This document shows positions 1 through 11,384 of a stretch of 64,000 nt of DNA, one piece after another. Source of the DNA: Pelodera strongyloides. Taxonomy: Eukaryota; Nematoda; Chromadorea; Rhabditida; Rhabditidae. Numbering within the stretch: the first letter of the stretch is position 1; each line of letters begins with the position of its first letter. The stretch spans positions 1 through 64,000 of the forward strand of contig JAANDG010000426.1 in assembly GCA_036852015.1 (NCBI GenBank), given 5' to 3'. Made by a program: the position numbers and the translations under genes. The notes beneath the pieces are model-generated. The model saw nothing but the letters and a program-made list of their open reading frames with translations. It was not told the origin of the DNA and made no database searches.

Positions 1-1538
1 CATAGTTTGTTTTCTATTCACTGAACAGACATTTTTTATTTAACTTCTACCCTGTGTGACTGCTCAATAGTAGCCTCCAAGTTTGAGTAGTGCTAAAAAC
101 TATACGTCTATCGTTACACCTTTTCTCCAGCCGCATTTTGGCCCCTTGGATAGATATAATTAGCACATAAAAGTAAAGAATCATAGTATCATAGGAAATT
201 TAAGTATAGGGTAACAATCGGCCGAAGGCCGATTCTTGCAGTCGGAAGAGACCGACTGGTCATTTTCATAAAATAGTTAAGTATTAACATAATGAATTTT
301 TCACTTTTTGTAGATGCAGCCCACAACCGAATTGGTCTCTTTTTGTCGCCGCTAAATTTTCTGATAATTAGCTAAGTACTTCATTGTAATGATGGCGAGA
401 AGAGCCGAAAACACCTACCTAAAACAGAGCACTTTTTCACGATAAAATAATTGTCCTCTTGATTCTCTATGCTATTTTTGTTGTGTTTCAATTCAATTCC
501 GATAATCACATGTCTCATAGTCTCATTCATAGTTTCTTGATTTCTCCAACATGAGGTGAAGTATAATTTGTTACTTATTTCATTACTTACACGGGACGGA
601 ACACTATTTATTTCCCTTTTCGAATTTCCGAATATATGAAATTTTGAAATTCACAGCAGCAAGAATATCATGAACATGTAACTTGATCCTTACGATTATC
701 CAATTCTTCTATGTCTTATTTCTTATTGCTTTTTTTAGAAATTGAAACGAAAGTTGAAGTTGATTTTGTTTCTTTTTTTTCTATGTATGTGTCACCTGTA
801 CTCTAACGGCCTCGGAAATTTGTCTGTCTACTGTCTAGCGCTAGCATTTGATTTTATTTATTTATTAAATAACACCGAGGTGTGCATCAAATAATATGAT
901 GAAGAGAAAGCAGTGTAGATATAACGAAACCAGTTGTACTGTAGTCGATTAGCAATCGGGTAAAAGAAAAATGTGAAGGTGTATTTTCATACTCTTGGTC
1001 TGCTTTACATAGTTTTGCAAATATTTCCCCAAATCCTTTGTTATATGGGCGACATTGTATTGTTACCTCAAAAAAATGGGCCACAAGATATAAAACTTCA
1101 CAATTGGGCTTAGGTAAAAGTACTATTACAACTGAATCTCAAAAACTAGCACAGTGAATACCCTCCACCCGCAGGCAACCTTATGCGCTACAATAAAATG
1201 TCGCAGCGCCGCAAATGGCTTTTAGTGGATAATCCACTTGATTTTGGGAAACTTTGCAAAACTATGACGAAAAAAGAAAGGCACAAATAACAAAGCACAT
1301 TGTTAGAATAAAGACCCGCATCGATATATCCCGCATAATGTTTACAAGAAAAGAAACAATCGAACAATGAAATACATAAAGCGATTAAACAAAGATTTGT
1401 AGTTAATTCTTCTTCGTAGACAGAATAATAGCTTCTTCTTCTTCGTAGTCGAAATCAAATACCAAGGGTAATATGGGTTCCCTACCAGTTCATTCCATAA
1501 ACTAAACGAATTATCATTAACGATTCAAAGTAAGGGTA
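1..1538. other. Non-coding AT-rich flank
   Basis: I see no supported gene. The stretch is AT-rich with homopolymer runs and only short accidental open frames. The part nearest 1538 is probably the 3' untranslated remnant of the retrotransposon that follows on the minus strand. A CCAAGTTTGAG string near 78 resembles the 3' half of a nematode spliced leader, but the rest of an SL RNA gene is absent. Confidence 0.5.
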
Positions 1539-3650
1539 TTACTCTCGGAAGTTGGATGTTACATCATTTATTTCTAACACCGTAAGTAGATCATTTCTAC
1601 CATCATTTCTATCCATTGACTTTAAACGCCGACTAAGAGATTTTGAACTTGGTAATTGTAAAAGTTTGTCTGGGAGTTTGTTTAGCCATTTAGCCGTGCG
1701 AATAAAGAAACTGTGATAATAAGGATTCAGTTTTGAGAAGGGTACATGCAATTCAAAAGATGAAATACGACCTCTAGTTGGTCTCCAAGCATAGTATTTA
1801 CTAAACGAGGTGGAGAGTTCTCCCTTGAGTAACTTGAATGCAAATACAAGGTCTTGCTTTATACGTCGTTGTTGCAGAGCAGAGATAAAAGGTTAAACTT
1901 ACGTAGCCTTTCGCTATAGCAAGGGATCGGAGATTGTCCAAAACATTTTTGAAAGATAATGCGCGTAATACGGGCTTGAACTTTTTCAACTTTGGTTATG
2001 TCTTTCTTTAAGTAAGGGCTCCAAACAACGCTTGCAAATTCAAGGATTGGCCGAACATATGTTTTATATGCTTTCAAGAGTATTAAAGGATTTCTCTGTT
2101 TTATGGTTTTTTAATCGCAAACCAGGCTCCCATTCCTTTAATACACATTTTGCTTATATGATCAACGTATTGCCAATTGTTTTGCACTTGTATGCCAAGA
2201 TCTCTAATTGTACTAACCGAACCCAATGCAAAGTTTTTCACTTCGTAAACATATTTCATGTTATTTTTTCCAAGATATAATACACTGCATTTTGATTCGG
2301 ATAATTCGATTTGCCAATCATTGCAAAAATCTGATAGAGCGTTTAAAGAGATTTGGAGTAATTTATGTGCCTCTGATGCATCTTCTCTTTTGTATTGACA
2401 AAACACTTTACAATCATCGGCAAAACACCTTATTGAAATGCTCGGCGAAGTTTTTACTGCCTTTGGGAGGTCGGATATATAGAGTAAAAAGAGTAGTGGC
2501 GCTAAAATTGAACCCTGTGGGACCCCAGAGGGCGCTGCGAATTCACTTGAAAAGGTGCTATTATTTATTTTAACAGAAAGGTTCTCTGAGAAAGGAAATC
2601 TTTTATCCATTGAACAAGTTGTTCAGGGAATCCCAATTTCCGTAGTTTGAAAACCAATTTTGAGTGGACTACCTTATCAAAAGCCTTTGCTATATCCAAA
2701 TAGACTACATCAATCAATTCCCCTTTTTCGTGAGAAGAAAGCCAGTTTTTCTGGCAATCCAACATCTGTAATTCTACAGATTTTCCTCTAATGACCCCAT
2801 ACTGCTCTTCTGGTAAACAGTTTAGTTTCAAAACAAAACGATTTATTTGATTGAGGACAATCATTTCCATTGTTTTACATATAGCGCTATTTATGGATAT
2901 TGGCCGAAAATGAACTGGGAGGGTTGGCTTTGAGATCTTTGGCACTGGGGTAACAATAGATTTTCGCCAGTTTGATGGCATTTTACCGGTCTCAAGAGAA
3001 AGATTATAAATATAGGAAAGAGGTTCCGCCAGTTCTCTTTTCAGAGATTTTAAGAAATATTGCGGTATTCCATCAGATGTAATAGAAAAGGAATTCTTTA
3101 ATTTTCCCAAAGGCTTTATACACTTCATCCGGATAAATAGTAGGTATTTTATGATTTCTGTACGTAGTAGACTTTGTATGCATATATGGCAACCGCCCAT
3201 TATCATTTGTAAAGACAGATTTAAATTGACTCCCAATAAGCTCAGCTTTTAGCTGATTGTCATAAACAGTATCTTGTGAATTTGGATCAGTGATTACCCC
3301 AATATTGCATTTTCCCTTTATACGAGCATTCACATAAGAAAAGAACTTTTTCCCGAATTTATTATCAAAAAATTTCTTTTCCCTGTGAGCGAAAAACTTT
3401 TGGAGCGCCTTTTCTAAATTGCAGTTTATGTTTCTCATGAGAGCTGAGTTTGCAACAGATGGATTTTGTCTATTGATAAGGAATAAACGACGTTTATGAT
3501 AAAGCATATTCTTTATATATGCAGGAAATTTTGTTATTTGCAATTCATGATACCTGCTTGGGACAAATTCTCCTATTAAATAACATGATTTGACATAACA
3601 TGAGATAACATGACAAATTGATTTGCAAAATACACTGTGCATTTCCGTCG
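1539..3650 (-). pseudogene. Broken non-LTR retrotransposon, reverse transcriptase part
   Basis: Read on the minus strand, three overlapping frames (3642-3073, 3236-2565, 2610-2101) and a C-terminal frame (2077-1539) give the ordered landmarks of a jockey/CR1-type reverse transcriptase: the linker before RT, the YLDIAKAFDKV block (RT motif A), SGVPQGSILAPLLFLLYI (motif B) and CFADDCKVF (motif C, with the FADD catalytic core), then YVRPILEFASVVW of the thumb/C-terminal region. At least three frameshifts separate these blocks, so it is dead. No apurinic endonuclease domain is seen upstream, so the copy is 5'-truncated near 3650. It differs clearly from the RT at 53 kb (FADDCKVF here, FADDLKIYG there), so two retrotransposon lineages are present. 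Confidence 0.9.
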
Positions 3651-4239
3651 TATTTCACCAAACCAAGGTCGATAGCCTCATTATGCATATGCATGCGGTT
3701 GCTGAAATAGATTTCGGACGTAGTAACAGACTTTGTCTGGATTTACCAAAGAATACATATATTTATTTATAATGTTTACTCTTACAATAGTGCAACTTGG
3801 AATTTATGTTTTACTTTACTTTAAGTATGTGATGTGATTGTTGAAAATCTTGATAGTGATCCTTAGTATTACTGTATTATTATTTTGCAACTCCATTTTG
3901 CTGTATTGTCTTGTCTCCATGAGAATTGAGAATCACCGAAAACATCCGATTCTATTGTTGTTGCTTCGGAATTTAAGCTATTTTATTTTTGGTAAAGGGC
4001 TACTGATTTCCCTACTGAATGCAAGCGTTTAGTCTCGGGTTCCAATTGTTGTGGTTCCAGTTGTTGTTGTTCAGTGTTGTGCATCTAGCATCTCGCAGCT
4101 ATGTATAGATTTAATCGGAGTATAACTGCCCTTCGTTAAATCATATTTGTTCACATGCAAGGATAGAACCACCACAACTGCAGCTACACCCATACCTTTA
4201 TATAGATAAGCTTTCTCGTGGTATTCTCTCTCGTAGTCC
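3651..4239. other. Intergenic spacer without recognised gene
   Basis: This lies between the broken retrotransposon and the minisatellite. A 64-codon open frame at 3838-4032 is hydrophobic, but it has no splice context or recognisable motif, and I do not call it a gene. Confidence 0.4.
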
Positions 4240-4447
4240 TCTAATGTACTGTATTATATTGTACTCTATAACTCCACACTATTCTAATTCGTGTGTGTTG
4301 TGTATAGTACTATACTCCATATATTCTAATTCGTGTGTGTAGTACAGTACTCCATACTATTCTAATTCGTGTGTATAGTACTGTACTCAATACTATTCTA
4401 ATTCATGTGTATAGTACTACACTCTATACCATTCTAATTCGTATAGT
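4240..4447 (+). repeat. Minisatellite, about 43-45 bp unit
   Basis: Four to five imperfect tandem copies share the core ATTCTAATTCGTGTGTATAG followed by TACTATACTCCATA-like sequence. Units differ by point changes and by one short CATATATT variant. The array lies about 100 bp upstream of the trans-splice acceptor of the TPRKB-like gene, so it may overlap that gene's promoter or outron. Confidence 0.85.
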
Positions 4448-4530
4448 TTTAGGGAAAAGGGAAAGTTCCAGCGAGTGCACACGAACTTGTTGACAACTAT
4501 GGTTATGGTTATTTAATTACACTTTGTTGT

Positions 4531-4537
4531 GTTTCAG
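4531..4537 (+). promoter_or_regulatory. Probable spliced-leader acceptor of the TPRKB-like gene
   Basis: GTTTCAG ends 13 bases before the ATG at 4551, with a T-rich run just upstream. No upstream exon that would join in frame is visible. That is the usual layout of a nematode SL1 trans-splice site. The upstream in-frame ATG at 4524 lies before this acceptor and would be removed, so 4551 is the preferred start. Confidence 0.6.
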
Positions 4538-4550
4538 GAGAGGTCGTAGA

Positions 4551-6390
4551 ATGTCGCCTGGGTTTTCGCGTCTTTATGAACTTCAGCCTGACCCGTACGA
4601 TGTCACACAACGGAAGTCAATTAGGTTTGTTGGTTTAATGAAGCTGGGGCTGGCCATGGGGCGGGGGTGCGTGAAAACACGCACAAACAACCTCCGGAAG
4701 CAATTCGAAATTAATATATTTGAACATGGTGTTTTATTAAAACAGTCTATCACGAAGCTAAAGAAACCACCACCAACCATCTCCATTTACGTTCGGAATT
4801 TATGCCCTGCCATGCTGTGAGCACCGAATGTTTATATTGTAAAAACCATTTGGCAACCGGCTACAGTCGCTTTTTCTCTGTTGTTGACTGCGCAATAGTA
4901 CAATTATTCCGTTGACCCCTTGCCTTCTCAGAATCTGCCTATTCACCGACGTACAAAATGCCAAACATTTACGTGAGAAATTGCGGAGTGGAGAACTGGA
5001 TGCGGCACTAGTGAAGGCGGAATTGGTAAGGTTTAGAACACTTTGTGCTGGTTATCTTATTGCGACCTATTTGCCTAGAGGAGCTGAGTTTTTCTTTGGG
5101 TAAACGTAAGTTTATGTATTAAGCTATACGTTGTGTGCGTGATTACGTAAGTTGGTGGTAATTAATAGGTGCCGGTAATACGAATGAGGAATTGCAATTG
5201 CCGTCCGGTTTACGATTTATCTGTGAGTTTGAGTAAAGATATTAGAGTGGAGTGATTACGAGTGCGTACTGTATGAAGTATGAACCAATATGTTTCTTCT
5301 CTAGATACTCGAACCATTCGTCCTACTCGCAGCCGCCAATAGAGCCGTGCATCAAGCGGCACATAATAGGATGTCCACGAGAAGTTTGTCAGCTGAACTG
5401 ATATACAGTCTGTCCCCGTCTAGAAATGTAAGATTGATTTTGATAACCTTCTTTGGTACGGTTACATGAAGATAGATTATGGGGTAATCGAATGGTGTCA
5501 TATTGTTTACTTAATAATTTTGCCACTTTTTACGATTTACTGTCTAATGCATATAGCATATGATATTATTCAAGGGTTTCTAGTTCTAAGTCAATAGGGT
5601 TCCTTTCTATATAGCGATCGCGATAAATCTAATCGAACGTGGTTGTGGGGATCGTGACTTAAATATGAGTTCTTTTGTACGAGACCCGTGACACAGCACT
5701 GCACCCCTAGAATGGAACGTATCGTGTATTCTAAAGATATGTTTTAGATTTCTGATTCGCTGCTCACCTTTGGTGTTGCTGAGTGTACGCAATCGATGAT
5801 CGTTGCTGTATTTGACGATGAAAAGGGCAGTAAAATGAAGGTGGGCTAGCGAGTTTCTTTCTTTTTTTGTATTCAGAATTGAGGTCTATAATCTCTCTTC
5901 GTAACCACTACCCTAAGCAGTAGTAACGGCAGTAACCAACTTTGTTGTCACGGATCATGAGATATTTGTAGAACGGTATGGATCTTTTACACGAGGAGCT
6001 ATTACATTTTTTTTAGAAAATCGCCAAGCAAATCGTGGGAAAGCCGGCCTCACTGGAAAAATTGCCTGAAATATCCAACTATCGGGCGATCAAAAAGGTC
6101 GGTAATTATCTCTATTGGGTTTCCTTATTTTATACAATCGTTTCGTGACGGGATTAGCGATAAACTCCCTCTTGCTCCTTTTTTGTCATACAATTTGTGG
6201 GGCATTTCGGCTCTCGCTTGCTGTCATAACGCTGGACACGAGAATACGGGTTTGCAAACTGTATCGTGATTATTCACCGACTTATCTCTTAACTGTTCAG
6301 GTCTACCAAGTGAACGAGCCATCAATTAATGACGAGACGATAACTGACCATATCCTGACCAGAATCATCACAAAGGATTATTTGTCCTGA
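4551..6390 (+). CDS. KEOPS complex subunit TPRKB/Cgi121-like protein
   Basis: Exons are 4551-4624, 4932-5025, 5305-5427, 5748-5840, 6017-6097 and 6301-6390. Phases join exactly and give about 184 aa, against 175 for human TPRKB. Seen: an N-terminal LFTDVQNAKHLREKL block like the family's LLLFKDVKNAGDLR; then ILEPFVLLAAANRAVHQ (family: IVDPFQILVAANKAVH); a STRSLSAELIYSLSPSRN block (family: TRTLSTEIIFNLSPNNN); a central IVAVFDD strand; and a C-terminus close to the family's ITEVKKIYKL region. Family knowledge: Cgi121 binds the Bud32/PRPK kinase and the tRNA CCA end, helping KEOPS make t6A at position 37 of ANN-decoding tRNAs. The first intron holds a hAT-like MITE. The donor after exon 5 is the weak GTCGGT, which is also used in the large gene on the other strand. 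No break is seen, so it is probably functional. Confidence 0.93.
4655..4809 (-). mobile_element. hAT-like MITE, copy 1 (diverged)
   Basis: It is an inverted copy of the element seen at 27574-27755 and 44535-44686, sharing GTGCGTGTTTTCACGCACC near one end and CGTAAATGGAGATGG near the other. It lies entirely within intron 1 of the TPRKB-like gene. Its ends are more eroded than those of the other copies, and the target duplication is uncertain. Confidence 0.75.
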
Positions 6391-8757
6391 AGCTATCAAC
6401 CGAGGCTGGCATTTCTTGATCATAGAGTACTGTAGTTAAGCAATTTAAGATATGCGTTGGAGATATTAACTGAGGCTGGCATTTTTTGATAGAGTACTGT
6501 AGTTAACAAGATAATTGTATCTTCTACGTAATTAATTAAGTTGATCACGCTTCTGCGGATCTGAATTTGAGTCATGGGTCTTTCTTTTCCCAGAACAAAA
6601 TTTACGTTCTTCCTCTTGAAATATTTGTGTTTTTCATTATCGTTTTGTTTATAATAGCGTGTTTCTTTGATTTCACCACAAATCTGCCCATAATCAATTT
6701 CATGAAGAACAAGTCATTTCACTGTATTAAGTTTTAACTCTTCGCCCGGTTACTGTTGCTAATTTTATACAGATCTAGCCTCATTTTGTTCTTGCCGGCA
6801 TTTTTTCACAATGCAGAATGCAGGGATGTGAACTTTCTCATGCTTCTAACACTAACCTTTGCATTTCAATATAATTAGTTGTTAAATATAGATTTATATA
6901 GTGAGAGCTCGTACCTATGGCTCTATTGCTATGTTAGTATTTCTCCTTGTGAAGCGTGTATTTTGTGACTATAATTCTTTAGCTCGCCACTCGCCTAACT
7001 GACTGAACAAAAGATCTTCAACAGTTGTTTTCACTAATTGAATTCCAGACCCAGACTTTCGTTTCTAAAATTTATATAAATCTACTGTTTTTCTTTAGCT
7101 TCGGCTATAAAATCTACATAAGATAGTACCAATAAAGAGTATATTTTTGTAAGAAGCCCAGTACTCTTCAGTATAAGCTACACTTCATAATGCGTATAAA
7201 CTGGCCTCACAACATGAAAACAAAAATAACAACACGTTTACTGATAAAAACAAGCAATATCAATAAACCAGCAATTTGTATTGCCAAAAAGCGGCAAAAA
7301 TATTGTAATGTCAGTAACAACATCTGTACACTAATATTAAAACTATTCTATAAAAAAAGTCGATAAAGAAAATAAGTGTAAACTCTAAGTCAGTACTCTA
7401 CATACTCTGCATGCAAACAAAATAAACAATTAAAACAGTAAAATAACAAAAGTAGAACACAACAAAATGGAAAACAAACGCGATATGTCAACTAAGGTAC
7501 CAGAAAAAGCTATTCCGGTCCATACACCTACATATCGAGTATGTGAAAAAGAAGTGATGAAATAGAATATAAGGCACAGCAAAAGAAAACTCCGCATTAG
7601 CACCCACAATGTATAAAAATTCAAATACATTCTGAGTATAAAGGATCCACATCAAATAATAAGAGTTGAATATCAAATAATAATGAGATTGAGAAAGGTT
7701 GTACACGTGTATTGGCCAAATTATGAGTTACAATCTGAATCGTCGAGTAACTGAGTATCATCGGATCTCCTAATGTTACACATAAAGAGCAAGAGGTAAT
7801 ATTGCAAGAAAGATGAACTAAAATTAAAATATATAATTTCTACACAGAATCATACAATGATAAGGACTTAGTAGACAATAGATTAACTGCCTACATCAAA
7901 ATTTGGAACGAAATCACTAGATTACCATAACTAGTAGTGATATCACCATTGAACATGGCCTTCAGGAGCAATATTTCTTTACAAATGCCGAGCCACCGAA
8001 AAACTCCACGCGTATCAAGAGATCAAGAGACCAAGATAGATTTTGAGAATCATGAAAGTAAAAGTAGTATACTAGACAAAGTAAACACTCACGGTTTAGG
8101 AAACCCCTCACTTATTGCTAGGACGATCCTGATCGTTAGGACGACACTGAAATTAACAAATTCTAAAGATGGAAACAAAATAAATGCGTTTTCCACAAGA
8201 ATAGTGGAAAACAAAACCCCCAAAACAATCACATAGGACCCAACGGTACCCACAAGATGCAAGCACATAATGAAATGATAGTACTGACAAGGACACCCAC
8301 TAGTATATTGGCAATGAGCTACATCAGGGAATCAGGCTATACCATTCTGGCAAATTGACTTATGTTCGCGCTTCCGCTGCCAGCTTGCAGACAATTATTA
8401 CCGTTATCGATCGTAGTTTAATATCATGCTAAAATTTGGTACATCGGAACTGGCGGGTATGCCAGTGTTAGTAAACCCGTTTACTATGGAAAAGGCGAAC
8501 TTTGAAAATGATTTTCTTTTAACTGGGAACAATTTTTGTTGTTGTTTCCTTAATGGGGAACACACATTCTATTAATACAGCTTAACTTCAAAAAGTGAAT
8601 ACATATTCCCTTTAGTATCAAGATATACTACGTAAATTCTAGTCCCAACCAACGAAGTCACATCAGTTACTAGCAGAATAGTGATAGCCCGTGATACGCT
8701 ACATAAATTAGCTCAGTAATGCTAGATCAAATCCGTCCAATACAAATATTCTAAACC
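6391..8757. other. Intergenic region between convergent genes
   Basis: This AT-rich spacer lies between the 3' ends of the TPRKB-like gene and gene B. It holds a diverged duplication of about 63 bp (6401-6440 against 6463-6505, both containing GAGGCTGGCATTT and AGAGTACTGTAGTTAA). A 99-codon open frame at 7937-8236 is Lys/Thr/Ser-rich without motif or splice context. Polyadenylation sites of both flanking genes should lie here, but I could not assign them with confidence. Confidence 0.45.
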
Positions 8758-9026
8758 TCAACTCACCCGCCTGCCTCCTCCTCCTCCATTACTGCAGCTC
8801 CTTCTATCTCGTTGTTGATCTGTGTTCAGTCCCTTATGTCCTTGTCCCCCATTTCCACCATTATTACGCCATCGCCAGCCATCTGTTTTGATATAGTTGA
8901 CATCCTGCCCACGGTTCATATCACGCTGTCCACCACGATCACGCCAACGTTGATTGTTATTATTAGTATTATTCGAGTAATTGACAGGTCCACTCCGGCG
9001 ACGTTGTTGGTCTTGCTGGGACCAGT
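8758..9026 (-). other. Gene B final exon, Gly/Arg/Asn-rich tail
   Basis: The last exon encodes a low-complexity tail with an Asn run, RDRGGQRD, GWRWRNNGGNGG and a closing GGGGGRR. Such RGG-type tails commonly bind RNA or drive condensate formation (family knowledge); their role here is inferred. The frame ends GTG AGT TGA, and GTGAGT is also a perfect 5' splice site, so the true end could be a small downstream exon that I could not find. Confidence 0.7.
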
Positions 9027-11350
9027 CTGAAATAAAATACACATATTCAATGAGGACAACGCACAGACGTAATGAATAAAGCAAGGTAATTTACTGTATT
9101 ACCCGGGAGTCTTAATGGTTCACCTGTACTGTATAGTTTACAGTAAAGGAAGACAGACACAAAACTAAATAACTACAACTACCACGAGCCTTATCGCCTT
9201 GTAATTGAAATATTTCACTACACGTAACCTAGCGAACACAATCAATCCAACAATAACACAATGTACGTAAAGTATGAATGATGAATGCACTACCGTTTCG
9301 ATGAGTAACACTCAGACTTCTTCGCGAATCACTCGAATGCCGATCCACGGACTCTAAGATTCTAATGAAAATGAATTGACTAACGAAGCAACATTAACAT
9401 GCTAAATGAAGGTACAAAAAGATATAGAAGGATTTTTAATTTTGTTATTCAAGAAACACAACGTTACCATATTTGATAGACTTCTACTCTCCTCCTGTCT
9501 ACAAGCAAATATAATTCAATTTTACTCTTACCTGTTCTGCGAGTGTGTCTTCCAACACTATCCGACCGAATATCTTTGTCTTCCTCAAGCTGGGGAACTT
9601 CACCACCTTGATGCACAATCGGACTGCCGTGCTCTTGTTTATATGCTTCCACGTTGCCCGGATGCAAAGGCGATGGTTTGTACAATTTGCGCCCCTTGCT
9701 CTTCTCTCGCTCCGACTTGGCGCTCTGCCCATAGGTCCTCTGATACACGGGTCGGCTTCGCTCCTGCGATAAAACACAAATCAGCCATATACTTATACTT
9801 AAAGCGGTATGGCACATGGTTTCTAAAGGCGTCATCATTCATCACAACCGCACTCCCATGTATTCCATGCCAATTTTTTTGCGCCCTGCTGAGCCAGGAG
9901 CACACATATTACATATATTACACTGGAGTGCAGTTGTCCAGAATACACCTTTCACAAACCACGTGCAATTCCGCTTTAGCTCTTTTACTGGTAAGGCGCC
10001 GCAATTTCACACGGTGGTGTATTGGTGAAAGGAGTGTGGTAGGTAGGAAAATGAAATAAAAACCATAACCGAAGAGAAAAGTAAACCCAAGCATTGAAGC
10101 ACACATTAGCAAGTCAATTGACCACACCAAAGGAAGGGAAACACACATAGCAACACAACATAAACCATAATAGTTAAACAAGACCAAGGCGAATTCCTCT
10201 ATAAAACATACCTTTCACATTCACTCTTATAAACAGGCACCTGAACAGTATTGTACGTTGCATATATTTTTCTCGTGAATTTTATGTGTGCGTAATAAAT
10301 TATTATTATTATTATTAGTATTAAGATAATCCAGAAGTAAACGTAAACACCTACAGCAAACACTAATAAAGAAAAAAAAACGCATGCAGCTGACGTACTT
10401 CGTCTTCGGAGCCTAAATGACGGGCATAGGTAGCTGGTAGATCCTTCTCTTGAGTGTTCCTGGATGATCTCTGTGTCTGTGAAGCAGCCTCCTCATGATA
10501 AGATACGCGCGCACGCGGTTCCGCCCAAGAAGCAGCGTATCCTTCTGCCACATACGGATCACGCTGTGGAGGAGGCCTGGGTGGCGGGGGAGGAGGAACG
10601 CAGAGAATAGGCTTAAGGCAAAAATTACAGTATAGTGAGTGCAGACATATCCAACAGAACATATCTACTTTGTGAAGTAGCTGCCCATGATAATAACCAT
10701 TTTTAAAGCTTTGTGGGCAGACAGTGAATCGAACCAGCGATAGCCATTGTAAGCCAACCAAGTGGCCTACAACATGAAGTAGACTGTAAGTCAAACTCAA
10801 GTTGAACAAAGGTACCCAAACCCAAGCTCATTCAAATAAACATACCACGCCATTGAATCCAGCGTATCCATGCTTCTTATACTCATCCTCTCGCTGAGTC
10901 AAGCTTTTCCTTCGTTCCTGTGAAGCATAACTGCACACGTTTATCGTGGGCAACACGATTATTGCCGCTTCCTCGGTCTGAATTGTGGTTTTATAAATCG
11001 CACTAGGTCACAATCGTAGTTTCTCTTACATATAGGGATATGCAAGCATACAGTTGTCTTTATGATCTACAAATCGTATATGTGCTAAATTATTACAACT
11101 GTACGACAACATATCACACGGCACCACAACAATGTGTGGTCACAAGAATATATACACCAAACCTTAACAGTGTCTGCTTCACGCTTGATCCAACTTTCCG
11201 ACGACTTTTCTCGGCCTAGGACACTATGCTGACGTTTCGGGACCTGAACACAAATTCGTCAATACGTGATTCCTTATTCCTTGACGCTATCGCTTACACG
11301 GTAACTAAAAACGGCCACCACAACAGAGTGAGTGAGAAAAGGGATAGAAT

Positions 11351-11384
<34 letters not shown>

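Noticed and set aside
75..90. CCAAGTTTGAG resembles the end of the SL1 leader
   Set aside because: The first half of the leader, the donor and the Sm site are absent, so it is probably chance.
4524..4550. Upstream ATG of the TPRKB-like gene
   Set aside because: It lies before the TTTCAG acceptor and would be removed by trans-splicing; family proteins start close to the chosen Met.
8812..9030. 72-codon open frame on + over gene B's last exon
   Set aside because: It is the antisense shadow of the RGG-encoding exon, which has a proper acceptor and phase.
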